Of a stretch of DNA of 64,000 nt, positions 42,851 through 55,906 are shown one piece after another. Every line of letters begins with the position of its first letter. Position 1 is the stretch's first letter. The notes beneath the pieces are model-generated. The model had not been told where the DNA came from. It saw nothing but the letters and a program-made list of their open reading frames with translations, and made no database searches. The DNA comes from Oenanthe sinensis (Eukaryota; Streptophyta; Magnoliopsida; Apiales; Apiaceae). The stretch spans positions 9,388,001 through 9,452,000 of the forward strand of contig JAPMAC010000231.1 of the NCBI GenBank assembly GCA_028671895.1, read 5' to 3'. The translations under genes and the position numbers were made by a program.

Positions 42851-45800
42851 ATGCATATTTGTTGAAAATCCCATATGCAAGGAATTCTCAAATGAGTTCA
42901 CAAGTACTACATTTTCCCTATTTAAAGGACTTGTGAATTTATTTTAAATCCAGTACCTCATGCTTATTGCTACTAGTTTAATTATCATGCTTACAATGTA
43001 ATATACATAAGTGGTAGTTAAATTATTTAGCATAAGTTAGAAGCATAATTATTTGCATGTTAAATATTTGATGAGTATTAGTCAAGATGTCTTGCTTAAT
43101 TGCTCTGATATTCTTAAATATTTTGTTACAAATAATTGTGATACTTTTGATATTAGTGACAATATTTAGAATTTCTGTTCTAAGTAATTAATGCATATTT
43201 CAAAACTCACTAATATTGGAAGATGAAGTATTTTCTAAGTTATGTGTATAAAATTCTCAATATTTTATATTCTTAGAAAATATTTCTAAATTTGATTTTA
43301 TTGCGAGAAGTTGCAATTAGGAACACAAGTGTTAAATGTCTATATTTAAAGGACTTGTGAATTTCTATTCAACTATTTTCTCGAGCTTACATATATCAAT
43401 AATAATTGTTATGAGTATAATTGTAATATGCTAGAGTGACAATTATTAGATACAGTGTAGGAAGTTAGATGCTAATATTCAATCTTATGAATATTTTAGT
43501 ATTTAGCGAAATTATTTTATCTTATTAAAATTATGGATTGAAGCAGTTCAATGATTAGTAGTTTCATAATTTTGATTTGATAAAATATAAGAAGCACAAT
43601 TTCTTGCATCTTAAAATTATTGATAAATATCGAATAATTGGTATCAGCGTGCAATTAATTGTGATATTTTTAATATTAGTGATAACACAAGTTCATTATT
43701 TGAAATCACTAATAATAAAAATATGTTTAAATGCTTATTGTTCTACTGAATAATTGCCACATGTTAAATGATTTATATATGCATGTCTGTGGTAACTTTT
43801 TCGTATTACATAAGTATTATTATTAGTTTTCTTTCTTTGACTGAATTTTGAATCTGAATGTATTAAAAAGAATTTTTTGTCTGTTTCTTTTTCAAAACGT
43901 TTTATTCAAAGATGCATTCATTTTTCTATCAGTTTTAGAAAAGAAAACATCAAAATTCTTTTCCAAAACTTCTCTTTTGAAAATCGTTTAATTTACAGCC
44001 CTACTTTGATTTCTAAATCCTAGGGTGTGAATCAAACTTTTCTTAAGGATAATCTTTCTCCAATCTCAGAATCTTTTATCCTTTCCCAAAAGCTAGTTTT
44101 AAAAGTTATAGCTTTTTCTCTCTTAATTTTTCTTTTTAAAGTGGCAGAAACTTTGTGACTGCTATTTTATTTGGAGAAATTATTTTAACTTTGAAGTACC
44201 AATCACTTGTAAAATGATTTGTTTTTAAACACTTGTTTCAATGTATGTTTCACATTGATTCATAGTACCAAAACAGTGGTTGTTGCATTGAAGGCCTAGT
44301 ACTGTATTGTTAAGCATTCATTCACCCCAATTGTCATGTTTTTATTTGAAGTCGGGGATACTATCAGGTGGAAGAAAATGATGTAAATCATAATTGCATT
44401 ATGAGTCGGAAAATCATAGTCCTCTATCTGATAAGGATGTTTTGCAAAACTATTTTTTAAAACTTACAGTACTCAGGTTATAAAGGAAAAGAGTCATTTT
44501 ATTGAGATAGAATTTGGTAAGAAAGTTGAATTTCTTCTTTAGTATAAATTCCCGCGTTTTATTATGGGAAGTTTGCCTTATAAGAAATTCATAAGAGATA
44601 GAATTTTTCTCTGATACACTTTCCCGCATTTTATTATGGGATAAATATCTTAAAGAAAATTTCTATTGGTATCATGTTATTAAATAATAAATCTTTATAA
44701 CCGAAAAAACTCTTTTACTAAAAGTGCTTTATTGTAATCCATTACCATTCCTTATCATATTTTTCCTTCTCATTGGGACGAAAAATATATTTTGGAATGT
44801 TCAGGTGATTATCTTTTAATCTTAATTGATTCTTTCCGTTTAGCCCCCAGTGGCTACAGAAGCTGGCCAAGAGGTTGAAAATCCATCAATCTCTTACCCA
44901 GGCCTTCATACCAAACACTCATTCATCCACTTCCATATATTAACCCTTGGAGATATAAGGAAACTTTATTAATTAGAGGTTGATAAGGGAGAAACTGCAC
45001 TTGATGTAGCAAATAAGGATGAAGTCGGAAGTGCACCCACAGCTCTACCTCCAGAGAAGTAAAGTAGTATATAACTGAGGTAACTGTAAGCTCATCTGCA
45101 TCTTCTCAAAAGGATGCAGAGCTGAAAAGGCAATAAAACTGTCTCTGGAATCATTCTCTCAATAGGGTGAGTACATTGAAATTTGCTCATCAGTCAGAGC
45201 ATCTTGTAATGAGTCAAGCACACCACTGACACTCAAGCTGATGGTAAGCCTAAATAGATAAATTCTAGGAACACATTGCAAGGCGTGCATAGTGAGAGGT
45301 ATAGGCATTTAGAGGAGATACGGACTCTAGCCATACATTACATTGTCCAAGGTATCTACCTCAAACAGAAGTTAAACTTCTACATCCCGAAAGGGAGATC
45401 TCTTGTTCAGATTTATCTGGGCTTGAGAGGCAACTGCTTGACAAGAATTCTTCAGATGAGTCAAGTAGGGTATTTATACAAAATTCCCGTCATAGGGTTA
45501 CGAGGGAAATGTAGGCTCTAAACTGCCATTCATTACATTGTCTACTACGTTGACCCTCCTGGAAGGAACATTTCCAGATCCTGAAAAGGAATGTCCACCT
45601 CCCGTTTACGGAGAGGGTGTGAGGCAACTCCTTGATAGAACAAGGCAGGATTCCCTAATAGATTTTAAAATCTTGGGATAACCCATCTCAAAGAGGTGAG
45701 GCTCCACTAGACAGTGATTTAGCAATTACTATTGAGTCTGGTGCTGAGACAGTGTTTATGCATGATAGATCAAGAACACCTCAATGAGGTAATTCTCCAC

Positions 45801-46479
45801 TTGATAGTGATTCAGTTCATTCTGATGAATCAGGTGTTGGGAATATATGAATTGACGGATTTCACTTGCAGGAATAGAAGGCTATTTTTGAAATGCAGAG
45901 TGAAAGTAAGGGAGAGAAACACTTAAGTGAAAGTGAGGGAGAGATACACTTGAGTGAGAGATAGGGAGAGAAAGAGTGAAACACTTCTAAGTGCTCGACA
46001 CTTGAGTGTAAACACTAACAGAACGTAGTAGAAGTGAGGAAACCATAGAACAAACACTTACCCTTGCTACTTGCTACTTCTGAAAGAAAAGTTATCTATA
46101 TTTTTCCTAATCAATGACAGACGAGAACCTTCTTTGGAAGACAAATCATTGAAATGATGGGCCATTGGAGGATTCCTAAACTAAGGGGGAGAATTTATAA
46201 GAAGAAAAATGAGAAGTTAATAAAGTCTTATCTTCGTATCCTTGGGAGGAGTTAATATCCTTAGGGAAGATCATTGGGAAAAGTTAATATTCTTAGGGGG
46301 TTCGTATCCTTGGGAGATGTTAATATCCTTAGGGGGAGATTTTAGACAAGAAAAAGAAGAAAATATTATCTTCTGATCCTTATGGGAAACAACAGAATAT
46401 GGGAGAATCAAGAAACTGTATCCTATACTTGAAAGGAGTTGTCTGCAGAGGATTCATCATCCAAGTTGGATGTACAGAA
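42851..46479 (+). other. Element C 3' region with decayed ORF3 and PPT-like repeats
   Basis: 3.6 kb with no long frame. Segments at about 43320-43800 and 44800-45200 match 60690-61100 and 61180-61560 of element G, so both elements share this pol-to-LTR region. Near 46180-46340 polypurine-tract-like AAGGGGGAGA sequences recur together with a repeated CGTATCCTTGGGAG...TTAATATCCTTAGGG block. Multiple PPT-like tracts before the 3' LTR are described for Sireviruses. Cut off at 46479 by element E. Confidence 0.5.
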
Positions 46480-48028
46480 TGAAGGGTTTCGTGACACAAA
46501 CGCAGCGGAATAAACGTGAAAAATAAATCAAAATAGCGAAACCCTCCGCAGGATCCATGCGAAAACAAAAGATTTAATTCGGAGATAAAGAATAAATACC
46601 TTTAGAAGCTTTAACAGTTCATTAATGGAAGATTAATGGAGGTCCAAAGCTTGTTTAATCACCACGTATCCCGCTCTCGCGATCTACGCTCTACGGTATC
46701 CACACAAACACTTTTCATGAAGGATTGATGTGTACTAGCACCCGAAAACTTCTTCTCTCTCTATCTTCCTCTTTTCTCAGAGCGCGGCTAGGGTTTTTTT
46801 TGTAAAATCTCTTTTTATTAAATCAGTCCATAAAGAGATTATATATAGAGAGAGGAATAAGTTTTCTAATTATAATCCAATTATAATTAATACTAATCCA
46901 AAATTCTAAATTATTTAATTAAGTCTCACTTAATTAATTAATTATTAATTTTGGAATTAGTTTAAGTAATTCATTTATTCTATTTATATAATTAATTAAG
47001 TCATACTTAATTAATATCATAAATAAAATAAATTACTTATTTAATTTAAATTCATAATTTAAATTATTTCTCCTTCAAGCGTTCTTTGTGTGTGACCCTG
47101 TAGGTTATTATTACGTTGGCAATAATTTTAATATCTAATTAAAATTGTAAACAATGAGCGGCATCTAGTAATACATCATTGCTACCCAAGTAATAATAAT
47201 AAATCGGTGATTCGATTAAGCCTTTCGTGAATAATGTTCCATGTAATATAATCCCTTTAATCTTGATATTATAGATTAAACTCAAGGCATGTCTCGTGTC
47301 ATCCTCTTCATAATTTAATCTTTATTTTCTTGATCGATGAGTAGACTATTAAAATCAAATCAACATTTGAGCACGGCCGTGCATTTCATAGTCTCACTCA
47401 AACAAGAGGCCAATAATATCACTCCTAAAATTAGGAGGATTAAATCCCATCTAGATCATTCATATTTCTCATACGATTCATAATATACCCAATGTCCACT
47501 TTTATCATCACCCGGTCAAAGGTAACTTTTAATGTAATCAAAGTATATTAATTTTCGTATAGAAATATAATGATTTCAGGTCTAAGGATCATTACACCAT
47601 TATCACAGTGAGAATTACTTATGACACTTACTTAACATGTAGAATCTCACGGCGGGTCATTCCAGTGCCATGCATTGATACATGCACTTATGTTCTTGAC
47701 TTTAGTATCCCCATACCTATGACCAATGAGATGTGGTCATCTGTCAAGAAACATACTAGTCTTTGTGCATTATTATTGTCCTTAAATAATAATACTCGAC
47801 TAGGGAATTTTAGGAATAAGATACTATTCATATAATCTCATTTTTAAGTCACATACTTAAAGATATATAATACGTATCAAAATTCCAAGGACATTTATTA
47901 TGCTTTCAATTTATTACGCAGTAAATAAAACATAATAAATAAATAATAATCAATAAAACATAATCCTTAATAATAAATATTTTCCTTAAAAGATAAAAAG
48001 TATTGTCTCTAGAGCACAATTACTAACA
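46480..48028 (-). repeat. 3' LTR of element E
   Basis: 1549 bp; minus-strand ends TGTTAGTAATTGTGC ... GAAACCCTTCA. It keeps the TATA-like and transcribed region (about 46700-46860) that the other E LTR lacks. Confidence 0.88.
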
Positions 48029-48040
48029 ATCTCCCACTTG
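48029..48040 (-). other. Polypurine tract of element E
   Basis: CAAGTGGGAGAT on the minus strand directly before the LTR start TGTTAGTAATT; same tract as in element B. Confidence 0.8.
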
Positions 48041-48122
48041 CACTAGAGCCAATTACCCAAGTATCCAATACTCATGGAACTAGTGTGACTTTCGTGCTTC
48101 TACTGCGACAAAGCCTTAGTCA

Positions 48123-48306
48123 GTGTGTCTGCAATATTATTATTAGTATACACTTTACATATATGTATATCTCCTTGATCATTAATCTCATTAATTAGGT
48201 GATATCTCCTAAGTGTGTGTCTGCAATATTATTATTAGTATACACTTTACATATATGTATATCTCCTTGATCATTAATCTCATTAATTAGGTGATATCTC
48301 CTAAGC
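48123..48306 (-). repeat. 92-bp direct tandem duplication
   Basis: The segment beginning GTGTGTCTGCAATATTATTA occurs twice, offset by 92 bp, nearly without change. It lies in the decayed end of RNase H of element E. Confidence 0.9.
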
Positions 48307-48329
48307 ACATGCCCAAACAGCCTCCTTGG

Positions 48330-50930
48330 CTGCTTCACAAGCATCAATATACTCAGGTTCTATTGTAAAATCAACAATTGTCTTTGCTGTGAACCATTCC
48401 AGCATACAACATCTCAATAAAACACAAAGCCAGACAGAAACATTAAATTATCGTTATCTGTCTAGAAACCAGTATCACTGAAACCTCTTACAACTAGCTT
48501 CACATCTCCTCCATATAACAAGAATGAATCTTTAGTCCTCTTTAAGTACTTAAGAATATTCTTGACTATCATCCAGTGACCTTCACCTGGATTAGATCGG
48601 TATCTACTCATCATGGTTAAAGCATACGAGACATCAGGACAAGTACATATCATTGCATACATTATAAAACCAATTGCTAACGCATATGGAATTTTACTCA
48701 TGCAGTCCCTATCATCCAATGATTTAGGACAAATTTTATTTTGAGATCACTATCCCATGAGACATTGGGACATATCCATTTTAGTCTCTTTGCATTTGAA
48801 ATCGATGCAAAACTTTGTCAATGTATGTACTCTAAATTAGGCCGATCAATCACCTTGATCTATCTCTATAGATCTTGATCCCTAATATATATGTCACATC
48901 GCCTAAGTCTTTCATTGAGAAATTATTTCTCAACCAAGTCTTCACAGTCTGTAGAGAAGGAATGTCATTCCTTATTAGTAATATATCATCAACATATAAT
49001 ACTAGGAATGCCACATGGCTCCCACTAAACTTCTTGTAAACACAAGTTTCATCTTCATTCTGAATAAAGTCAAACTCTTTTTGACTGTTTCATGAAAACA
49101 AATGTTCCATCTCCTCGAGGCTTGCTTTAATCCATAAATGGATCGACGCAACTTACATACATTTCCAGCATCCTTTAGATGAACAAAACCCTTAGGGTGT
49201 GTCATGTACACATCCATATCTTCTTCAAGGCTCTCATTTAAGAAAGCGGTTTTGACATCCATTTGTCAGATTTCATAGTCATAGTAAGCAGCTATAGCAA
49301 GCAAAATCCTGATGGACATGACCATAACAACTGGTGAAAAGGTCTCATCATAGTCAATACCATGAATTTTCTTGAAACCTTTTGCCACCAATCGTGCCTT
49401 ATAGGTCTGTACATTAGCATCCATGTCGGTCTTCTTCTTGAAAACCCACTTGCACCCTATAGGTTTTACCCCTTCAGGTGGATCAACCAAAGTCCATACT
49501 TGATTAGTATACATGGATTCCATCTCAGATTTAATAGCATCCAGCCATCTCTTAGAATCTGGAGTGTTCATAGCGTCTTGGTAGGTGAGAGGCTCATCTT
49601 CATCCATAAGCATCACATCACCATCTTGAGTCAAGAGAAATCCATATTATCTCTCGAGCTCATGGCGAATCCTACTAGACCTACGAATACCTGTGTTTCT
49701 TGAGCAGTATTATTTTTCTTGTATATTCTGCTCAGGTTCCTCCATTGGTTCAACATTATCATGTGGGTCTCAAACTTCATTGAGATCTATTATCCTCCCA
49801 CTGTCTCTCAGCAGTTCGAGCAACAAACACTTTATTCTCGGAAGGATTATAGAAAGAATAACCCCTTGTTTCAGTTGGGTATTCCACAAAATTACATTTA
49901 TCTGATTTTGGTCCTAGCTTGTCATAGATTAGACGTTTCACAAACGCTTCACATCCCCAAATTTTCATAAATGACATGCTGTGACGTTTCTCAGTCCATA
50001 TCTCATAAGGATTCTTTTGAACCATTTTAGTAGGAACAATGTTAAGTGTATGTGGAGCCGTTTCCAGAGTGCAACCCCAGAAACTAATTGGAAGATTTAT
50101 TGACTCAACATTGCTCGCACCATGTCCAACAAGGTGTGATCCCTCCTATCAAAAACCTTTCTTTGATATTTTCTACTTCATCTTTATAGTCTTTGAACTT
50201 TTCAAATGATTTGGATTAGTTCTTCAAAAGATACATATATCCGTATCTACTAAAATAATTAGTAAATTTTATGAAGTTAATAAAATCTACCTTTTGTCAT
50301 CGTACACATATGACCAAATACATCACTATGTATAAGTCATACCCATTCAATGATCCCTTCACCATGTCCGGTAAAAGGAGCTTTAGTCATTTTGCCAAAT
50401 AAGCCAAGATTCGCATCCTTTTGTATAATTCATAATCAAACTTTTCCATGAATGCATCCTTATGTATTCTGAAAATGCGTTTCTCATTAATATGGCCTCA
50501 ACAACAGTGCCAAAGGTAATATTTTATTTGAGTCACTTTAGAACATATAAATTGTTAATTAGTTGTGCAACATTATAAGGCTCATCATCAAAATAGAATA
50601 AACAACTATTGTTATTTAATTAAAATGAAAAGCCTTTCTTGTCCAAACAAGAAACTGAAATAATGTCCCTGCCAATTGCAAGGACGTTATAACAATTATC
50701 AAGTTCTAAATTTTCCTTATAGGCCAAAAATTAAGTAACGAGTTCCTCGAACCAGAGCAACTATCTTTACTCCAATTCCAACCCGATACCTTAAGCTTGA
50801 CCCTTATTGATCATCATCTTCCGATCTTCCAATTAAGCATGATAGTTTAATTTCCAGTCTCCCAACTTTCCACAGAAGTGACAATCGTCTTCTTTATCAA
50901 CACCTCATTCAGACTTTAGAGTCTGCTTTA
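48330..50930 (-). pseudogene. Element E pol remnant
   Basis: On the minus strand: integrase C-terminal part at 50025-49777 (MSFMKIWGCEAFVKRL, GYSFYNPSENKVFVA), reverse transcriptase N-terminus at 49634-49266 (GCKWVFKKKTD, KARLVAKGF, DYDETFSP), then a single in-frame TGA and the continuation MDVKTAFLNESLEEDMDVYM ... RSIYGLKQASRRW to 49002, where the frame shifts. RNase H traces at 48719-48462 (SNPGEGHWMIVKNILKYLKRTKD). Integrase core and protease (50030-50760) are badly decayed. It still has the RT segment that element B has lost. Confidence 0.75.
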
Positions 50931-51600
50931 GGGATTGGACTTTGGTTTGACAACGGAACTAGATCAAATCTTCTCCTTGCCTTTCCATTTTCCTTTCCCT
51001 TTTGCATTCCCTATGTTTACCATCAATATAGTAGTAGTTCATGCATTTATCATATTACTTTCAGCAGTTCTCAACATGCTTAGCAACTCAATGGGTGTTT
51101 TACCAATCTTATTCACTTTATTGTTCATAACAAAATAAGAATAATATTTGTCCAGAGATTGTAAGATCAAATCTAACTGTCTCCAGACCAATTTGGAAAC
51201 CCAAAATATCAATGGTATTCATTATACCCTATAATCTTTAGAACATGTGGTGTAACCGGGTCTCACTCTCCCTACTTGTAAGTGTATAGTGCCGTTTCAA
51301 ATATATCTTATGCTCAATCGTTTCATAAGCATCTATATGCTTGTATTGCTTCTTAAGCTCAGCACATATATTTGCGAGCATGAGACATGAAACATCAGTC
51401 GCAACATCAATTTACTTCCAATAAGCACTATGATTTGCACATGTTACATTCTCAACTTTAAGAGTAGGGGAAGAGATTTGACTAATATCGTGGTGCCCGA
51501 GGACGATCCTCAAGCTCCTATGTCAGTCAAGGAAATATATTCTCGTCAACTTATCCTTCTCAAGAACTGATCGCATAAAGAAGTTGTTTGTGTTTATCAT
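50931..51600 (-). pseudogene. Element E gag remnant
   Basis: By position between leader and pol, with a start near 51598 reading M-I-N-T-N-N-F, close to MANNTNTF of element B. The rest is frameshifted and contains stops. Recognised by comparison with B. Confidence 0.5.
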
Positions 51601-53778
51601 TTGATATCTACAATATTAAAGTGCATAAAATAAACTAGATTGCAATTTTAATATTAATTATGTTTAAGTGATTATGGTATATCATCATATACCTCCCACT
51701 ATTTTTATCAAACTAATAGCCCTTACTATTAATTTGGAAAGTATATCCCATAATTCTTTCTAGTGAGCCAAGATCCATATTTCGTCATGTCCTAAGTCAA
51801 CCACTAGAAGTCCTTAGAAAATGATTATTTAGGTAGACAACAGTTGTCAATTATATCATATATAATTCTTGAATAGTTTGGTGAACAACGATTGATCTTA
51901 TCTATCTAATAGACTTTTAACCAAACTCTATGCTTCTAAGTTCATAATAGTTGAATATAACCATTTATTTTACTTATTATGATGACTCAGTTAAGTTAGA
52001 CCCAATGATACAACGGCCGAATATAACCGTTTATATTCGTCGCATCTCACCACGATAGATAGGAGTCCCCTGCCACTGACATTCCTTCCCCTTATCGATC
52101 TAGGATTCGATGAGTGTTCATTCATTGGAAAGCATCCGAGTAAAACTTAATATTTTGTTAAGGGGTTTTAGAAAATTTATAACGATCATGATCACATCAT
52201 AAAGAGATCCTCAATTTTTCCTTGAACCAAATATTTCAAATCGACATCTTAAATTGTTCATTTCCCAGGTAGATGGAGGATACCAATGGTCACACTTAAA
52301 ACCCATCAGCCTTACGAATACGCATATCCGCTTTTGTCAGAAAATCCCAATTATAGATATTAAAAATCCATATTTAATTCCGTGTTTTAAAAATCCATAT
52401 TTCATAAACACAAGAATCTCATGATCGTTTGTTAATTTTAAAAACTTGAATCGTTACAGATTTTATCTTGTTTAAGCAAACATGGTATGGGTGTCGTATT
52501 TAATACATACATGATTAATCAATATTAAGCATGCATCTCAATTATATCTACGCATACATACCAATACATGCAATCATATACATATATGTAATGTGCGTAA
52601 ATTAAACGTGTTTGGTTATGGCCCCATCCTATATGATATTTCCAAGCTAATGGAAATATCAAGGTCAGTCTATGGTGGTTTTAAAAATACTATCTATTAC
52701 ATGTCTTCTTTCTTCATTGCTCCATCATCCCCTTTTGGATCGCCTCCTTACTTGCAAGTCTTCATTGATAATTACATTGAATAATAAAAAATAAAACTAT
52801 TCTAATGAAATTACAAGAAGAACTCGAGTTACATTCGAGATAATTAAATTACAATGAATAAACGACATGCAAGTCGTATTTAGAAACCAAAACCATAAAT
52901 CAAAACCACTATCCTATGGGTCTTTAGGCCATAACCATCCACCATGCTATCATATAACACATATAATATATTTCATATTATATAATCATATCATATAATC
53001 ATATATAACAAATTTCGAAATTTCAGAAAATTAAAAACAGATTTCTGAAGACAATAAATCGCTATTTCGAGGCCCTTAACGACGTCAAATGCCTTACAGA
53101 CCCGTCGGTGATAGCATATCTATCAGTTTTGTTCATTGGCCGGATTCCAGTCAGAAAACACATATCGTTTACGAAAATCGGATACAGCAGTCAGATTTCT
53201 CCAAATCTGACGGTGTTTCAGAAATCGTATCATATACAATTCTCATAACAAGAATAAGCATATATCATATATACATACACAGAGATACATACAATCATCA
53301 TATGATTATACATTACATGAATATCATATATTCATAATATATACATACATATAATGAAAATTTTAGAAAATCAAATAATTTTCAGAAAATCATAAATCAC
53401 CGTTTTGGAGGCTGTAACGACATCTAATGGCTTACAGACGCAGTGCTGACAATGTCAGTATTTCTCAGTGACCTGGTTATAGTCAAAAAACACATATCGT
53501 TTGCGAAAATTGGACAACGGACACAGATTTCAAAAAATCAACGGCAGCCGTTTCAGAATTCGTATCGAATACGATTCCCATAATAAGAACAAACATGTAT
53601 CATATACATACATCAACACACATAATCATCACATGATTATATATCATAAAATATCATATATTCATAATATATATAAATATATACATATTATATCAATATA
53701 AAATCATGATAGATCGCATACATGCTTATATATCAAAAACTGTTAAGCACATAACCGAATTAAAACGTTTCGCAAGTA
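51601..53778 (-). other. Leader of element E with an internal duplication
   Basis: 2.2 kb, inverted relative to the B leader (12587-14395), with matching passages such as the TTAAGGGGTTTAGAAAATTT region and the ACTGACA...CCTTCCCC region. A ~330-bp passage is present twice in diverged form (about 53010-53340 and 53350-53690), once in B. Confidence 0.65.
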
Positions 53779-53790
53779 GCTCTGATGCCA
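53779..53790 (-). other. Primer binding site of element E (variant)
   Basis: TGGCATCAGAGC on the minus strand, one base from the standard site, next to the LTR end at 53792. Confidence 0.75.
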
Positions 53791-53791
53791 T

Positions 53792-55091
53792 TGAAGGGTT
53801 TCGTGACACAAACGCAGCGGAATAAACGTGAAAAATAAATCAAAATAGCGAAACCCTCCGCAGTATCCATGGGAAAACAAAAGATTTAATTCGGAGATAA
53901 AGAATAAATACCTTTAGAAGCTTTAACAGTTCATTAATGGAAGATTAATGGAGGTCCAAAGCTTGTTTAATCACCACGTATCCCGCTCTCGCGATCTACG
54001 CTCTACGGTATCCACATAATTAGTTTAAGTAATTCATTTATTCTATTTATATAATTAATTAAGTCATACTTAATTAATATCATAAATAAAATAAATTACT
54101 TATTTAATTTAAATTCATAATTTAAATTATTTCTCCTTCAAGCGTTCTTTGTGTGTGACCCTGTAGGTTATTATTACGTTGGCAACAATTTTAATATCTA
54201 ATTAAAATTGTAAACAATGAGCGGCATCTAGTAATACATCATTGCTACCCAAGTAATAATAATAAATCGGTGATTCGATTAAGCCTTTCGTGAATAATGT
54301 TCCATGTAATATAATCCCTTTAATCTTGATATTATAGATTAAACTCAAGGCATGTCTCGTGTCATCCTCTTCATAATTTAATCTTTATTTTCTTGATCGA
54401 TGAGTAGACTATTAAAATCAAATCAACATTTGAGCACGGCCGTGCATTTCATAGTCTCACTCAAACAAGAGGCCAATAATATCACTCCTAAAATTAGGAG
54501 GATTAAATCCCATCTAGATCATTCATATTTCTCATACGATTCATAATATACCCAATGTCCACTTTTATCATCACCCGGTCAAAGGTAACTTTTAATGTAA
54601 TCAAAGTATATTAATTCTCGTATAGAAATATAATGATTTCAGGTCTAAGGATCATTACACCATTATCACAGTGAGAATTACTTATGACACTTACTTAACA
54701 TGTAGAATCTCACGGCGGGTCATTCCAGTGCCATGCATTGATACATGCACTTATGTTCTTGACTTTAGTATCCCCATACCTATGACCAATGAGATGTGGT
54801 CATCTGTCAAGAAACATACTAGTCTTTGTGCATTATTATTGTCCTTAAATAATAATACTCGACTAGGGAATTTTAGGAATAAGATACTATTCATATAATC
54901 TCATTTTTAAGTCACATACTTAAAGATATATAATACGTATCAAAATTCCAAGGACATTTATTATGCTTTCAATTTATTACGCAGTAAATAAAACATAATA
55001 AATAAATAATAATCAATAAAACATAATCCTTAATAATAAATATTTTCCTTAAAAGATAAAAAGTATTGTCTCTAGAGCACAATTACTAACA
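53792..55091 (-). repeat. 5' LTR of element E with a ~240-bp deletion
   Basis: 1300 bp. Compared with 46480-48028 it lacks the stretch from about 46707 to 46945 (junction near 54016). The missing part holds the TATA-like region and the purine-rich leader, so this copy would have a crippled promoter. Confidence 0.88.
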
Positions 55092-55162
55092 ATCTCCCAC
55101 TTGCACTAGAGCCAATTATCCAAGTATCCAATACTCATGGAACTAGTGTGACTTTCGTGCTT
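55092..55162 (-). repeat. Extra PPT and pol-end fragment beyond the E 5' LTR
   Basis: Repeats 48029-48099 (polypurine tract plus GCACTAGAGCCAATTA... ACTTTCGTGCTT) almost base for base, then breaks off. It indicates a second, truncated internal region sharing the LTR at 53792-55091. Confidence 0.85.
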
Positions 55163-55906
55163 TTAATGTGACTGGCGCAACAAAAATATTACTTGACTTG
55201 AAGAATTTTTGCTAAGTAATTAAAGGCGCCACTTGAAGCTACACATGGGATACACTCTACAAGCGCAACAAAATATTCAGGCGCAACAAAATATTTCTTG
55301 GTCCCACATATCCCTCAGCCAATCAAATTACAGCAGTTACTTTATTTGATTTAAAGTCTACACCAATTAAAGAAGAGGGTCGTGTTCTTCAACACAAAAA
55401 TATGTAGAGAGCCATTGCCATGTCCGGAGCAAGAAGAAACAATTTATACACACCCATACCTTGCTCCCGGTCAGATATTAGGACCCGATTCTTTAAGGAA
55501 AAATGCTCAGGGCTCCTAGATATCACTCCTTACGGACTCAGTTTTTTCTTGTACTAATTTAGATATATTTGTATAGGAACTGAGCCTTATATTTTTGTGT
55601 TAGTAGCAAAGAACTAATTTGTTCTTTGGAAACCAGTTATATTTTTAACTGGGTGTAGCACCCATCTGGGTTTATATACGAAAGATATATTCCCCGAAAC
55701 TTGTCTCCAAAATTTACTTGCTAATTTTCTTGAACCTAATTGATTTATCCGGACACACAGAAAATTAGTAGGCAGCTCACCTAAACACTACAAATGGCCA
55801 AACCCATTCTGAAGCAATAATTTATTTATCCGCAGATTCGAAAAGAATTTAAATTATTGTTAATATCGTATTCAACCCCCCTTCTACGATACTTCGGGAC
55901 CCAACA
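55163..55906 (+). repeat. LTR of the element C family (probably its 3' LTR)
   Basis: The last 320 bp match 9591-9911; ends TTCGGGACCCAACA. The left part has no counterpart at the other copy. The start is unclear; TGTGACTGGCGC at 55167 is a possible LTR start. It interrupts the pol of element G at 55906/55907. Confidence 0.65.

Larger units (their letters stand above)
46480..55091 (-). mobile_element. Element E: minus-strand copia element, same family as B
   Basis: 3' LTR 46480-48028, polypurine tract, decayed pol and gag, long leader, primer site, 5' LTR 53792-55091. LTRs share the TGTTAGT...CTAGAGACAATACTTTT start and AAACCCTTCA end with element B. After the 5' LTR there is again a polypurine tract and the pol-end flank (55092-55162), so this is part of a tandem LTR-internal-LTR-internal structure. 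The left flank is CAGAA; no matching duplication is visible on the right. Apart from one 240-bp deletion the two LTRs are very similar. Confidence 0.8.
9591..55906 (+). mobile_element. Element C: old Sirevirus-like copia element, split by insertions B, D and E
   Basis: A plus-strand LTR end and primer binding site at 9591-9925, degraded plus-strand pol pieces at about 25370-26640 and 41356-42850, a PPT-rich 3' region to 46479 and a plus-strand LTR of the same family ending at 55906 together outline one element. The TAGGA duplication around B shows that 10983 and 23574 were adjacent; AAAGG around D shows that 26645 and 41356 were adjacent. Continuity across E is inferred because no duplication is visible there. 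No open frame survives. The 5' LTR is truncated, so the original left end is not seen. Confidence 0.55.
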
